Assembly: GCA_026785985.1 (NCBI GenBank)
Contig: JAJAYX010000596.1
Span: forward strand, 1-6,018
Source: Rudanella sp.
GTDB lineage: Bacteria > Bacteroidota > Bacteroidia > Cytophagales > Spirosomataceae
Direction of reading: 5' to 3'
Length of the DNA: 6,018 nt
Shown in pieces: positions 1 through 5,653 of this stretch. Under the pieces are notes generated by a model. That model was not told where the DNA came from. It saw nothing but the letters and a program-made list of their open reading frames with translations, and ran no database searches. Both the position numbers and the translations under genes were made by a program. Every line of letters begins with the position of its first letter. Positions within the stretch are counted from its first letter, which is position 1.

Positions 1-231
1 GCCATCGTCGCGGGTCAGGAGCCGGGTTTCGGGAGTAGTTTTGTCGTACCGAAAAAAACCGTTGCGCGTGGCGGCATACACCTGCTGACCCACCACCGCG
101 ACGGATTGGGCGGAACGATAACTAAAATGAGTTTGCCAAACTCCCGGCTGGGCAAGGCCGTGAACAGTGAGCAGTAACACCGGGCTGGCGTACCAGCCGA
201 CAGTGAGCAGTAAGGTCAGCTTTTTATTCAT
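1..231 (-). CDS. porZ: PorZ-like type IX secretion protein, N-terminal part (runs off left edge)
   Basis: Only the first 77 codons lie in the window; the frame stays open to base 1. The start is ATG at 231-229. Residues 1-27 form a signal peptide: MNKK, a long hydrophobic stretch, then a likely cut after HGLA before Gln28. The mature part opens with [18 protein letters not shown] and then [14 protein letters not shown]. This is the pattern of the first blade of the beta-propeller in PorZ and related two-component-regulator-propeller proteins. In Porphyromonas gingivalis PorZ is a surface component of the type IX secretion system that helps PorU attach anionic LPS to cargo proteins. The start overlaps the tdk stop by 8 bases, so translational coupling is likely. 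The C-terminal domain is not visible, so another propeller protein remains possible. A 14-bp in-frame repeat lies in the signal-peptide region. Confidence 0.68.
   Translation of the reverse strand, partial: MNKKLTLLLTVGWYASPVLLLTVHGLAQPGVWQTHFSYRSAQSVAVVGQQVYAATRNGFFRYDKTTPETRLLTRDDG
164..213. repeat. 14-bp direct repeats flanking a hairpin in the porZ signal-peptide region
   Basis: ACAGTGAGCAGTAA occurs perfectly at 164-177 and again at 200-213. The offset is 36 bases, exactly 12 codons, and both copies read LLLTV in the PorZ-like signal peptide (residues 7-11 and 19-23). Between them is a perfect 6-bp hairpin, GGCTGG at 183-188 and CCAGCC at 193-198, with a 4-base loop. Direct repeats around a hairpin are a classic arrangement for replication-slippage deletion. 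Loss here would remove 12 codons without a frameshift. Confidence 0.85.
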
Positions 232-853
232 TAAACATCTCTTTTCCTACTCCACCCGACACACTTACGGCTGTATCGCCCAGGTTGAAACAACGGCGGC
301 AGCGGGCTTCGTAGCTGTCAGTTTCGCCAAGCAGCACACGCTGTTGGGAGGGCACTAAACGGTAGGAGTAATGAGCGATGTCACCACACACCACGCATAT
401 GGCATGAACTTTGGTGACGTACTCAGCCATCGCCATGAGCTGCGGCATACAGCCAAAGGGTTTACCAGAAAAATCCATGTCTAAACCCGCAATGATCACC
501 CGTTTACCCTGGTTGGCCAACTGATCGCAGACGGCCACAATGTCGGAATCGAAAAACTGGGCTTCGTCGATTCCGACCACATCGCAGTCGCCCGTGTGGA
601 TGAGAATATCGGGGGCCTTCTGTACCGGAATTGAATTGATTGACAGCGCGTTATGTGACACAATGTCGGCTTCGTGGTAGCGGGTGTCAATACCCGGTTT
701 CACAATCACCACGTGTAGCCGGGCAATGCGGGCGCGGGTCAGTCGGCGAATTAATTCTTCGGTTTTGCCCGAAAACATGGAGCCGCTGATCACTTCGATC
801 CAGCCGGTTCGGAGGTGGGGCGGTTCGCGTCGGGAGGCTGGTTCAATAAACAT
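224..853 (-). CDS. tdk: Thymidine kinase, type II (TK1 family)
   Basis: This cytosolic enzyme phosphorylates thymidine to dTMP with ATP in pyrimidine salvage. Numbered from the chosen start, the Walker A loop GSMFSGKT is at residues 24-31. The DEAQFF motif is at 96-101, with Glu97 the expected catalytic base. The lasso-type segment [12 protein letters not shown] is at 123-134. Zinc ligands are CVVC (Cys153, Cys156) and CRRC (Cys185, Cys188), and [10 protein letters not shown] contains the thymidine-binding loop. At 209 residues the length is normal for Bacteroidota. I chose ATG 853-851 because the protein then begins MFIEP, as I recall for relatives. An upstream in-frame ATG at 892-890 would add 13 residues ([13 protein letters not shown]) and cannot be excluded. 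No convincing Shine-Dalgarno site is seen at either start. The stop lies inside the start of the porZ-like gene, so both are probably in one transcript. Confidence 0.96.
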   Translation of the reverse strand: MFIEPASRREPPHLRTGWIEVISGSMFSGKTEELIRRLTRARIARLHVVIVKPGIDTRYHEADIVSHNALSINSIPVQKAPDILIHTGDCDVVGIDEAQFFDSDIVAVCDQLANQGKRVIIAGLDMDFSGKPFGCMPQLMAMAEYVTKVHAICVVCGDIAHYSYRLVPSQQRVLLGETDSYEARCRRCFNLGDTAVSVSGGVGKEMFNE

Positions 854-1062
854 AGCTAACGATTTGTTGGGTGGTACAGCAGCGTTAGGCATTAAATTTG
901 CTATCTGCTGAGTGGTTTCCAGTACACTAACTCAATAAGTCTACTCCCCAAACGGGTATTACTTGATTTAGTCAGAAAAAAGCCGGTTTTTAGCATAATT
1001 ATTCAGCCAACCGTCCTACTCATTCTGCATACAACCCTCATACAAAGCAACGAGTTTTCCCA

Positions 1063-2304
1063 ATGTCGAACAAGTTCCACCAAAGCGCCCTGACCGATTA
1101 CACCCGCTCGTATGCGCGTAGGGTCTGCGCCGACTTTTTTAGTAATCACACGTTTATCTCCGGTAAACAGATTTTGAACCTGACTCCTATTGGGCAAATA
1201 AATATGTTTATCGTCAGCAATTTGTTCGATAAATGGAAAGCAGATGCCGAAAAATTCCGCAGCCCTTACTTTGATTTCACTCAACCCGAAGTGGAGGAAG
1301 CCATGCGGTCTTTCATGAACGTGGTGTCGCAACATATTGCCGTTCGGCGCGAATACCTGGAGCCAATGCTGGCCGATGCTCTCCGCCGGACACTCACCCT
1401 GATTTTCGATCCTCGTTATTATTTCGATGAACTGCTTCGTAATCAGCCCGATTTTACGCTTACTGCCGATGCCGCTAAACAAATCGTACGCTACACGCAA
1501 ATTAACAAATTTGTGGCTATCAGCCTTGTGGAACGCATGAATGGTAAGCAGTTTATGTACGTAAATCAGGCTCTTAACTGTCTGGATGAAATAATGTCGC
1601 AGAAAGGGCACGAACTGGAACGTTATGAACGCTACGTGGCCATCCTGTCGGAGAAAGTGCCGATGGATATTAATGCCCTGTTCCGAACATCGCCCGATGT
1701 GATCAATGGAGGTGTTCCAACGCGGTCATTTTTTGATACAGAATTAGATACTACCACATCGGCTATTGGGGCTGGTGTCCTGCTTTCAAACGCACAAAAC
1801 GACGTACCAAAGGCAAGCATTCAACCTTCGTCTGCAGGAACAGATCGCAACGAACGCGAACCGAAACCTTATAATAATCCCGAATCGCCTGGTTTAACAA
1901 CCCCAGTTGAGGATCCCATAAAAGTTGCCGAACCGCCAAGGGCACCGATGGCCAGTTCGCCCCTGAACCAGGCCCCCACCTATCAGGCTCCCCGCATGTC
2001 GCTTCAACTTACGCCCCAAAACCAGATTGAGGAGCCAACAAGCGTGGCCGAAGCGTTCCACCGGGCACCCATCGAAAGCATCGGCAAAAGCATTTCACTG
2101 AACCAGAAGTTCCGGTTCATCAACCAGTTATTCAGTGGCATCAGTACGTCCTATGCCCAGGCTATCGAGGAACTCGACCAAATGGAAAACTACGGACAGG
2201 CTCTCGATCTGATTTCGTACCGCTATGCCAGCCAGTATCTCTGGGACATGAGCAGCGACGAAGTCAGCGAGCTGGTAGAGATTTTGAAACGGCGATTTGC
2301 GTAG
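1063..2304 (+). CDS. Conserved-looking protein of unknown function with proline-rich linker
   Basis: I do not recognise a named family. The 413-residue product has no signal peptide or membrane segment, so it is probably cytoplasmic. Residues 1-210 look alpha-helical and globular, rich in aromatic and charged residues (for example FDPRYYFDELL at 115-125). Residues about 240-335 form a low-complexity linker rich in Pro, Ser, Asn and Gln. Residues 342-413 make a compact helical module beginning KSISLNQKFRFINQLFSG and ending LVEILKRRFA. From memory, this ISLN-x-x-FRF-x-x-x-LF-x-G pattern recurs at the C-termini of unassigned Bacteroidota proteins. The ATG at 1063 is preceded by an A/T-rich leader without a Shine-Dalgarno site. 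The gene is divergent from tdk and is followed at once by a strong terminator, so it is probably monocistronic. Its function is unknown. Confidence 0.88.
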   Translation: MSNKFHQSALTDYTRSYARRVCADFFSNHTFISGKQILNLTPIGQINMFIVSNLFDKWKADAEKFRSPYFDFTQPEVEEAMRSFMNVVSQHIAVRREYLEPMLADALRRTLTLIFDPRYYFDELLRNQPDFTLTADAAKQIVRYTQINKFVAISLVERMNGKQFMYVNQALNCLDEIMSQKGHELERYERYVAILSEKVPMDINALFRTSPDVINGGVPTRSFFDTELDTTTSAIGAGVLLSNAQNDVPKASIQPSSAGTDRNEREPKPYNNPESPGLTTPVEDPIKVAEPPRAPMASSPLNQAPTYQAPRMSLQLTPQNQIEEPTSVAEAFHRAPIESIGKSISLNQKFRFINQLFSGISTSYAQAIEELDQMENYGQALDLISYRYASQYLWDMSSDEVSELVEILKRRFA

Positions 2305-2362
2305 AAAGGCAACTGGAGTAGAGAAGAAGTCTGTTCCTCTACTCCAGTTACCTTTCTTTTTT
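2304..2362 (+). terminator. Strong Rho-independent terminator
   Basis: A 20-base left arm (2304-2323) pairs with a right arm (2337-2356) at 19 of 20 positions across a 13-base loop, and six T residues follow (2357-2362). The arm starts at the last base of the TAG stop of the 413-residue gene, so termination should be tightly linked to the end of that gene. On the other strand there is no comparable T run, so it should act mainly on the plus strand. Confidence 0.93.
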
Positions 2363-2438
2363 CCCTCTCAACATAAAAACCTTCTTTTCAGCCGGATTGA
2401 TGCCCCGGTGATGGGCGGCATTCTTTGATTAGAAGCCC

Positions 2439-4526
2439 TTGAGAATACGTTACCTACTGTTCGTTTTCCTGGTTCTTGCGCTGCCCGGTTGGGCACAGCA
2501 AACCCGTCGCCCGCCGGTCGATATGAACGGGTTTTTGCAGAACCTGTTTCCTGTGCAAACCGAAGGCATCGACTATCAATCGGTGTTCGACAACCTGGCG
2601 CAACTCTACGCCACCCCCCTCGACCTGAACACGGCCACCCGCGACGAACTGTCGGCTACGTACCTGCTCGATGAGCGGCAACTGACTGGTTTTCTGAACT
2701 ACCGCGAACAATACGGCGATTTACTTTCGGTGTATGAATTGCAGGCTGTTCCTGAATTAGATGTTCTGACCATCAAGCGGTTGCTGCCGTTTGTAGAGAT
2801 CGGTATCAACGCACTCACCAATCGTCTGCCCACCCCCGCCGACCATTACCTGCTGCTTCGGTATGAACAAAATATTGAACAGCAAAAGGGTTTCACGAAG
2901 GGCGAACCCGACAAAAATGGCAAGTATCCCACGCGCTATTTAGGCGGGCCGGGGCAGTGGTTCACCCGGTATCGGTATAGCCGGCCACGAGCGTATAGTC
3001 TGGGGTTTACGATGGAGAAAGACCCCGGCGAAGCGTATAACTGGCAACCCGGCATCCGGCAATACGGAGCCGATTATATTTCATTTCATGCCCAGATTCA
3101 GAACCGGGGCCGCTGGCGCAACGTGATTCTGGGCGACTACCAACTCCAGATCGGGCAGGGGCTAGTGCTGTCGGCGGGGTTTGTGCTGGGTAAAAACGCC
3201 GAAACGGTGCAAACTGTCCGCCGACCCACGCTGGGTGCGCGACCCTACACCTCGCTGACCGAATACGGCTATTTGCGGGGCGCTTCGGCCACCTATGCCC
3301 TCTCGAAAAACCTGGATGTGACACTGTTTGCCGCCCGAAACCGGCGTGATGCCAACACGGCCCCTACAACCGCAACGGCCATTGTGCTGGGTACGATTGC
3401 CACGTCGATTCAGACATCGGGCCTGCACCAAACCCCCTCCGAACTCGCCGACCGGCAGAGTTTGCTCGAAACCAACCTCGGCGGGCATTTGCTCTATCAC
3501 CGGGGGCAACGCCTGCAAGTGGGGGCCACATTGCTCCATACACAATTTAATATTCCGCTACTGAAACGGAACCTGAAATACAACGAATTTGAGTTCAATG
3601 GCAACCGAAACACGGTGGTAGGGCTGCACGGCGGCTATGTATATCGCAACCTGAACTTCTTTGGTGAGGTGGCTCACAGCAGCGGTTCGCTCACCAACAG
3701 CGGGGGAATTGGGGCGGTGGGCGGAATGCTGGCCAGCCTGAACCGCCGACTGGATCTGTCGGTGGTGGCCCGGCACTACGATCGTAACTTCCATAGCTTC
3801 TATGCCAATGGGTTCAGCGAAAATACCCGCACGATCAACGAAACGGGACTGTATGTCGGGGCCAAATACAGCATTTACCGCAAGCTGACGTTGAGCAGTT
3901 ATATTGACGTGGTGCGCTTTCCGTGGTGGAGGTATCTGGTGGACAAACCATCGGGTGGCATCGATTTTTTGGCACAGGCCAGCTATTCGCCTAATCGCCA
4001 AACGACGTTCTCCCTGGTTTTTCACGAAGAGCATAAAGAGAAAAACAAGCCGGGGAGTAAAACAAGACCTCGTGAAGTGGTCGGTACAACGCGCCGGAGC
4101 CTGGCTCTCAACGCAGAGTACACAGTAGCTCAGGGCTTTACTATACGGTCGCGTGTACAGGCAGGAACGTTTAAGTACGCAGGGATAAGTCCGTCGAGAG
4201 GATTTGCCCTGGTTCAGGATGCTACCTATGCGATGCGTCGCTGGAGCCTGAGTGGACGGGTAGCCCTGTTCGGTACCGACGATTACGACAGCCGTCAGTA
4301 TGTGTATGAGCGCGACGTGTTGTATGCGTTCTCGTTCCCGGCCTACCACGACCGGGGTATCCGACACTACCTGCTTGTGCGCTACGAAGCCAGCCGTCAC
4401 CTCGACTTGTGGCTCCGCTGGGCACGCACCGACCTCACCAATCAGCCTACTATCGGCTCCGATTTAGATGAAACCTCAGTTCCGCACAAATCGGAAGTGA
4501 AAGTGCAGGCCCGGTGGCGGTTTTGA
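2439..4526 (+). CDS. Exported helix-hairpin-helix protein with outer-membrane beta-barrel-like body
   Basis: The 695-residue product begins with a signal peptide, MRIRYLLFVFLVLALPGWA, with a likely cut before Gln20. Residues about 58-122 align by eye with the ComEA helix-hairpin-helix domain: LDLNTATRDEL, then FLNYREQYGDLLSVYELQAV and IKRLLPFVEI. The usual glycine hairpins are missing (LLDER and PELDV instead of GIG-type turns). From about residue 135 the sequence shows repeated alternating hydrophobic and polar strands with many Tyr, Arg and Gly residues, and it ends EVKVQARWRF. An aromatic last residue after such a strand is typical of outer-membrane barrels. The start is TTG at 2439: an in-frame TAG at 2430-2432 excludes an earlier one, and the first in-frame ATG (residue 29) would discard the signal peptide. 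A role in DNA handling at the envelope is only an inference. The gene stands alone on this strand. Confidence 0.87.
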   Translation: MRIRYLLFVFLVLALPGWAQQTRRPPVDMNGFLQNLFPVQTEGIDYQSVFDNLAQLYATPLDLNTATRDELSATYLLDERQLTGFLNYREQYGDLLSVYELQAVPELDVLTIKRLLPFVEIGINALTNRLPTPADHYLLLRYEQNIEQQKGFTKGEPDKNGKYPTRYLGGPGQWFTRYRYSRPRAYSLGFTMEKDPGEAYNWQPGIRQYGADYISFHAQIQNRGRWRNVILGDYQLQIGQGLVLSAGFVLGKNAETVQTVRRPTLGARPYTSLTEYGYLRGASATYALSKNLDVTLFAARNRRDANTAPTTATAIVLGTIATSIQTSGLHQTPSELADRQSLLETNLGGHLLYHRGQRLQVGATLLHTQFNIPLLKRNLKYNEFEFNGNRNTVVGLHGGYVYRNLNFFGEVAHSSGSLTNSGGIGAVGGMLASLNRRLDLSVVARHYDRNFHSFYANGFSENTRTINETGLYVGAKYSIYRKLTLSSYIDVVRFPWWRYLVDKPSGGIDFLAQASYSPNRQTTFSLVFHEEHKEKNKPGSKTRPREVVGTTRRSLALNAEYTVAQGFTIRSRVQAGTFKYAGISPSRGFALVQDATYAMRRWSLSGRVALFGTDDYDSRQYVYERDVLYAFSFPAYHDRGIRHYLLVRYEASRHLDLWLRWARTDLTNQPTIGSDLDETSVPHKSEVKVQARWRF

Positions 4527-4529
4527 GGG

Positions 4530-4578
4530 TGTGTGAATAATCAAGAATCCTCTTTGGAGCCGGTGGGGGTTTCACACA
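4530..4578. repeat. 8-bp inverted repeat downstream of the barrel gene
   Basis: TGTGTGAA at 4530-4537 is the exact reverse complement of TTCACACA at 4571-4578, with 33 bases between. It begins four bases after the TGA stop of the barrel gene. There is no following T run, so it is not a standard terminator. The right arm overlaps the candidate -33 element of the next gene, so it could be an operator-like site or a chance match. Confidence 0.35.
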
Positions 4579-4600
4579 ACTGGAGATTGAACGATATTTG
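4570..4600 (+). promoter_or_regulatory. Candidate Bacteroidota-type promoter for the MmcQ/YjbR remnant
   Basis: TTTC at 4570-4573 and GATATTTG at 4593-4600 are separated by 19 bases. They each differ at one fixed position from the Bacteroidota consensus TTTG, spacer, TAnnTTTG. The predicted transcript would start near 4606, about 25 bases before the ATG at 4631. The fit of both boxes, spacing and leader length is good, but the elements are short and this was found by eye. Confidence 0.4.
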
Positions 4601-4630
4601 TAGGACTTCTCAACGTTTTCGGCCACCACT

Positions 4631-4927
4631 ATGATTGACATCGAAACAGTTCGGTAAATCGCCTTGTCGCTTCCTGAAGCAACCGAAGCACCCCATTTCG
4701 ACAAATCGTCGTTTCGAATAGGGAAAAAGATATTTGCGACGCTTAACATCCCGGCCAATCGGGTATGCGTCAAATTATCGGTAACAAACCAGGATCTGTT
4801 TTCCACCTTCGACCAGACTATAATTTATCCGGTACCCAACAAATGGGGCAAACAGGGCTGGACATTAGTGAACCTGGCGAACGTTCCGGGTGAAACGCTC
4901 ACCGATGCTTTAACTTGGCGAAAGTAA
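4631..4927 (+). pseudogene. MmcQ/YjbR family protein, broken by an early stop
   Basis: The natural ATG at 4631 reads MIDIETVR, then TAA at 4655-4657, then IALSLPEATEAPHFDKSSF and onward in the same frame to TAA at 4925-4927. Only one base separates TAA from CAA, GAA or AAA, so this looks like a single nonsense change. The family match is clear: a LSLPEATEAPHFDKSSF head, KKIFATL, RVCVKLS, QDLFS, then IYPVPNKWGKQGWT and a VNL-type strand. MmcQ/YjbR proteins are small (about 110-120 residues) with a CyaY-like fold, suggested to bind DNA, and of poorly known function. The C-terminus is also short: it ends DALTWRK where relatives usually continue about a dozen residues (AWxxVAPKxL-type). Restart at TTG 4664 could give an 87-residue product lacking the first helix. 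A sequencing error at one base is the main alternative for the early stop. Confidence 0.8.
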
Positions 4928-4931
4928 AAAG

Positions 4932-4964
4932 GCCGTAACCAATTGCAGAACAATTAATTACGGC
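4932..4964 (-). terminator. Hairpin with T run on the minus strand
   Basis: GCCGTAA at 4932-4938 pairs with TTACGGC at 4958-4964. An inner AATT at 4941-4944 pairs with AATT at 4952-4955, leaving a two-base mismatch between the stems. On the minus strand the stem is followed by CTTTTTACTTTC, so it could stop transcription coming from the right. On the plus strand no T run follows. The nearest minus-strand gene ends about 690 bases away, so a relic or chance hairpin is possible. Confidence 0.4.
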
Positions 4965-4970
4965 AAAAGT

Positions 4971-5515
4971 ATGCTGCAAAAGGGATACCTTTGCTGCGAC
5001 AAAACACATACTTTATGTTACAAAAAAAAGGATAACTTTCGATTAAGACAAGCCCTCAACCATTGCCTCGAAGCCCAACAAGAAAAATTTAAATCAGCTT
5101 TAGACGAATTAGCCAACCAAAAGCAGATACGCGACACTAGTGGCTACCAAAAATTGATCCTGATCCAATTGATTGGCGAACTTTTTGGCCAACATACCTT
5201 GACAGGGTTATTAGCTAGTGTGGGTATAAAAAGTAACCAAGCGAATAAAAAATGGCAAAAATAAGCTACAAAACGCTATTCTCTTGGTTAGTAAGTAGTT
5301 GTAAAGACGCATTTCTGGAGGATTATTAAGTCCTATTGCAACAGAGTAACAGCACTTGGTCTAGACAAAACCTGACGCTCATCGGCGACGAATCGGTGTT
5401 CCGTCACTGGTTGGAACAAGCTACTCAATCGGGGGATGAGTACTACCAAAAAAGTTATTCAGGTCAGTTTTGCCGAACCGTGTGGGGCTACAAGTGTACA
5501 AACCCATTAAGTTAA
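4971..5515 (+). pseudogene. Frame-broken ORF, possible 5' part of a DDE transposase
   Basis: Three pieces follow one another. A 97-codon frame runs 4971-5264. A second frame opens with ATG at 5252 (MAKISYKTLFSWLVSSCKDA, ending at TAA 5327-5329). The same second frame then continues for 61 codons to TAA at 5513-5515. Read together, they give a helical region with a possible helix-turn-helix (HTLTGLLASVGIKSNQANKK), then STWSRQNLTLIGDESVFRHW and YYQKSYSGQFCRTVWGYK. The LIGDES strand, followed by a GQF-x-R-T-V-W-G-Y-K segment, resembles the first catalytic Asp region of IS4-like DDE transposases as I remember them. I cannot name an IS family, and no second Asp, catalytic Glu or terminal repeats are seen. 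The true start may be ATG 5015, joined by loss of one A in an A8 run (5022-5029), which would read MLQKKDNFRLRQAL. The stretch is A/T-richer than the genes to its left. It could instead be two unrelated small genes. Confidence 0.42.
4986..4993 (+). promoter_or_regulatory. Perfect -7 box (TACCTTTG) without a clear -33 partner
   Basis: TACCTTTG matches the Bacteroidota -7 consensus TAnnTTTG exactly. No good TTTG or TTG lies 19-20 bases upstream, so the call is weak. If used, transcription would begin near 5000, downstream of the ATG at 4971 and upstream of the ATG at 5015. Confidence 0.22.
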
Positions 5516-5591
5516 GGAAAATCGGGGGCATGATTTTTGCTCAAAAGGAGCCTTGCCGCACCTCCTAAAGTCTGCAAGCCCCCACTTGTAG
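5488..5591. repeat. Nested inverted repeats
   Basis: Three sets of arms nest around one centre. CTACAAGTG at 5488-5496 pairs with CACTTGTAG at 5583-5591. GGGGGC at 5524-5529 pairs with GCCCCC at 5578-5583, sharing one base with the outer arm. AGGAG at 5546-5550 pairs with CTCCT at 5562-5566. The outer left arm lies in the end of the broken ORF. On the minus strand the inner stem is followed by TTTT and the middle one by GATTTT, so it could act as a weak terminator for the minus-strand gene that ends at 5654. No RNA family is recognised. Confidence 0.4.
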
Positions 5592-5653
5592 TCCAATGAG
5601 ACATACCCCTTCCCGCCCCCTTTTGCATCGGCCCAAAAACCACAACTAATAAA

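Noticed and set aside
974..991. A-run, GCCGG, T-run near-palindrome between tdk and the 413-residue gene
   Set aside because: The stem is too short and has no loop, and it is upstream of both divergent genes, so a terminator makes no sense. No -7 box is placed correctly near it.
1003..1611. Open minus-strand frame (202 codons) opposite the 413-residue gene
   Set aside because: It is antisense to a better supported gene and has no domain pattern that I recognise.
3558..4400. Long open minus-strand frame (280 codons) inside the barrel gene
   Set aside because: It is antisense to a gene with clear signal peptide and barrel pattern, and its product shows no recognisable family; it is a shadow of codon use.
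4450..4806. Open minus-strand frame (118 codons) crossing the barrel gene end and the MmcQ/YjbR remnant
   Set aside because: It spans the end of one gene, an intergenic gap and the start of another, which shows it is a chance frame.
5317..5321. GGAGG as a Shine-Dalgarno site for the piece starting near 5330
   Set aside because: No ATG follows at a suitable distance, and this lineage rarely uses Shine-Dalgarno sites. It reads better as part of the continuing frame (FLEDY).
5488..5591. Riboswitch or known structured RNA
   Set aside because: The arms are visible but no conserved core of a known riboswitch class is seen, and no intact gene follows on the plus strand.
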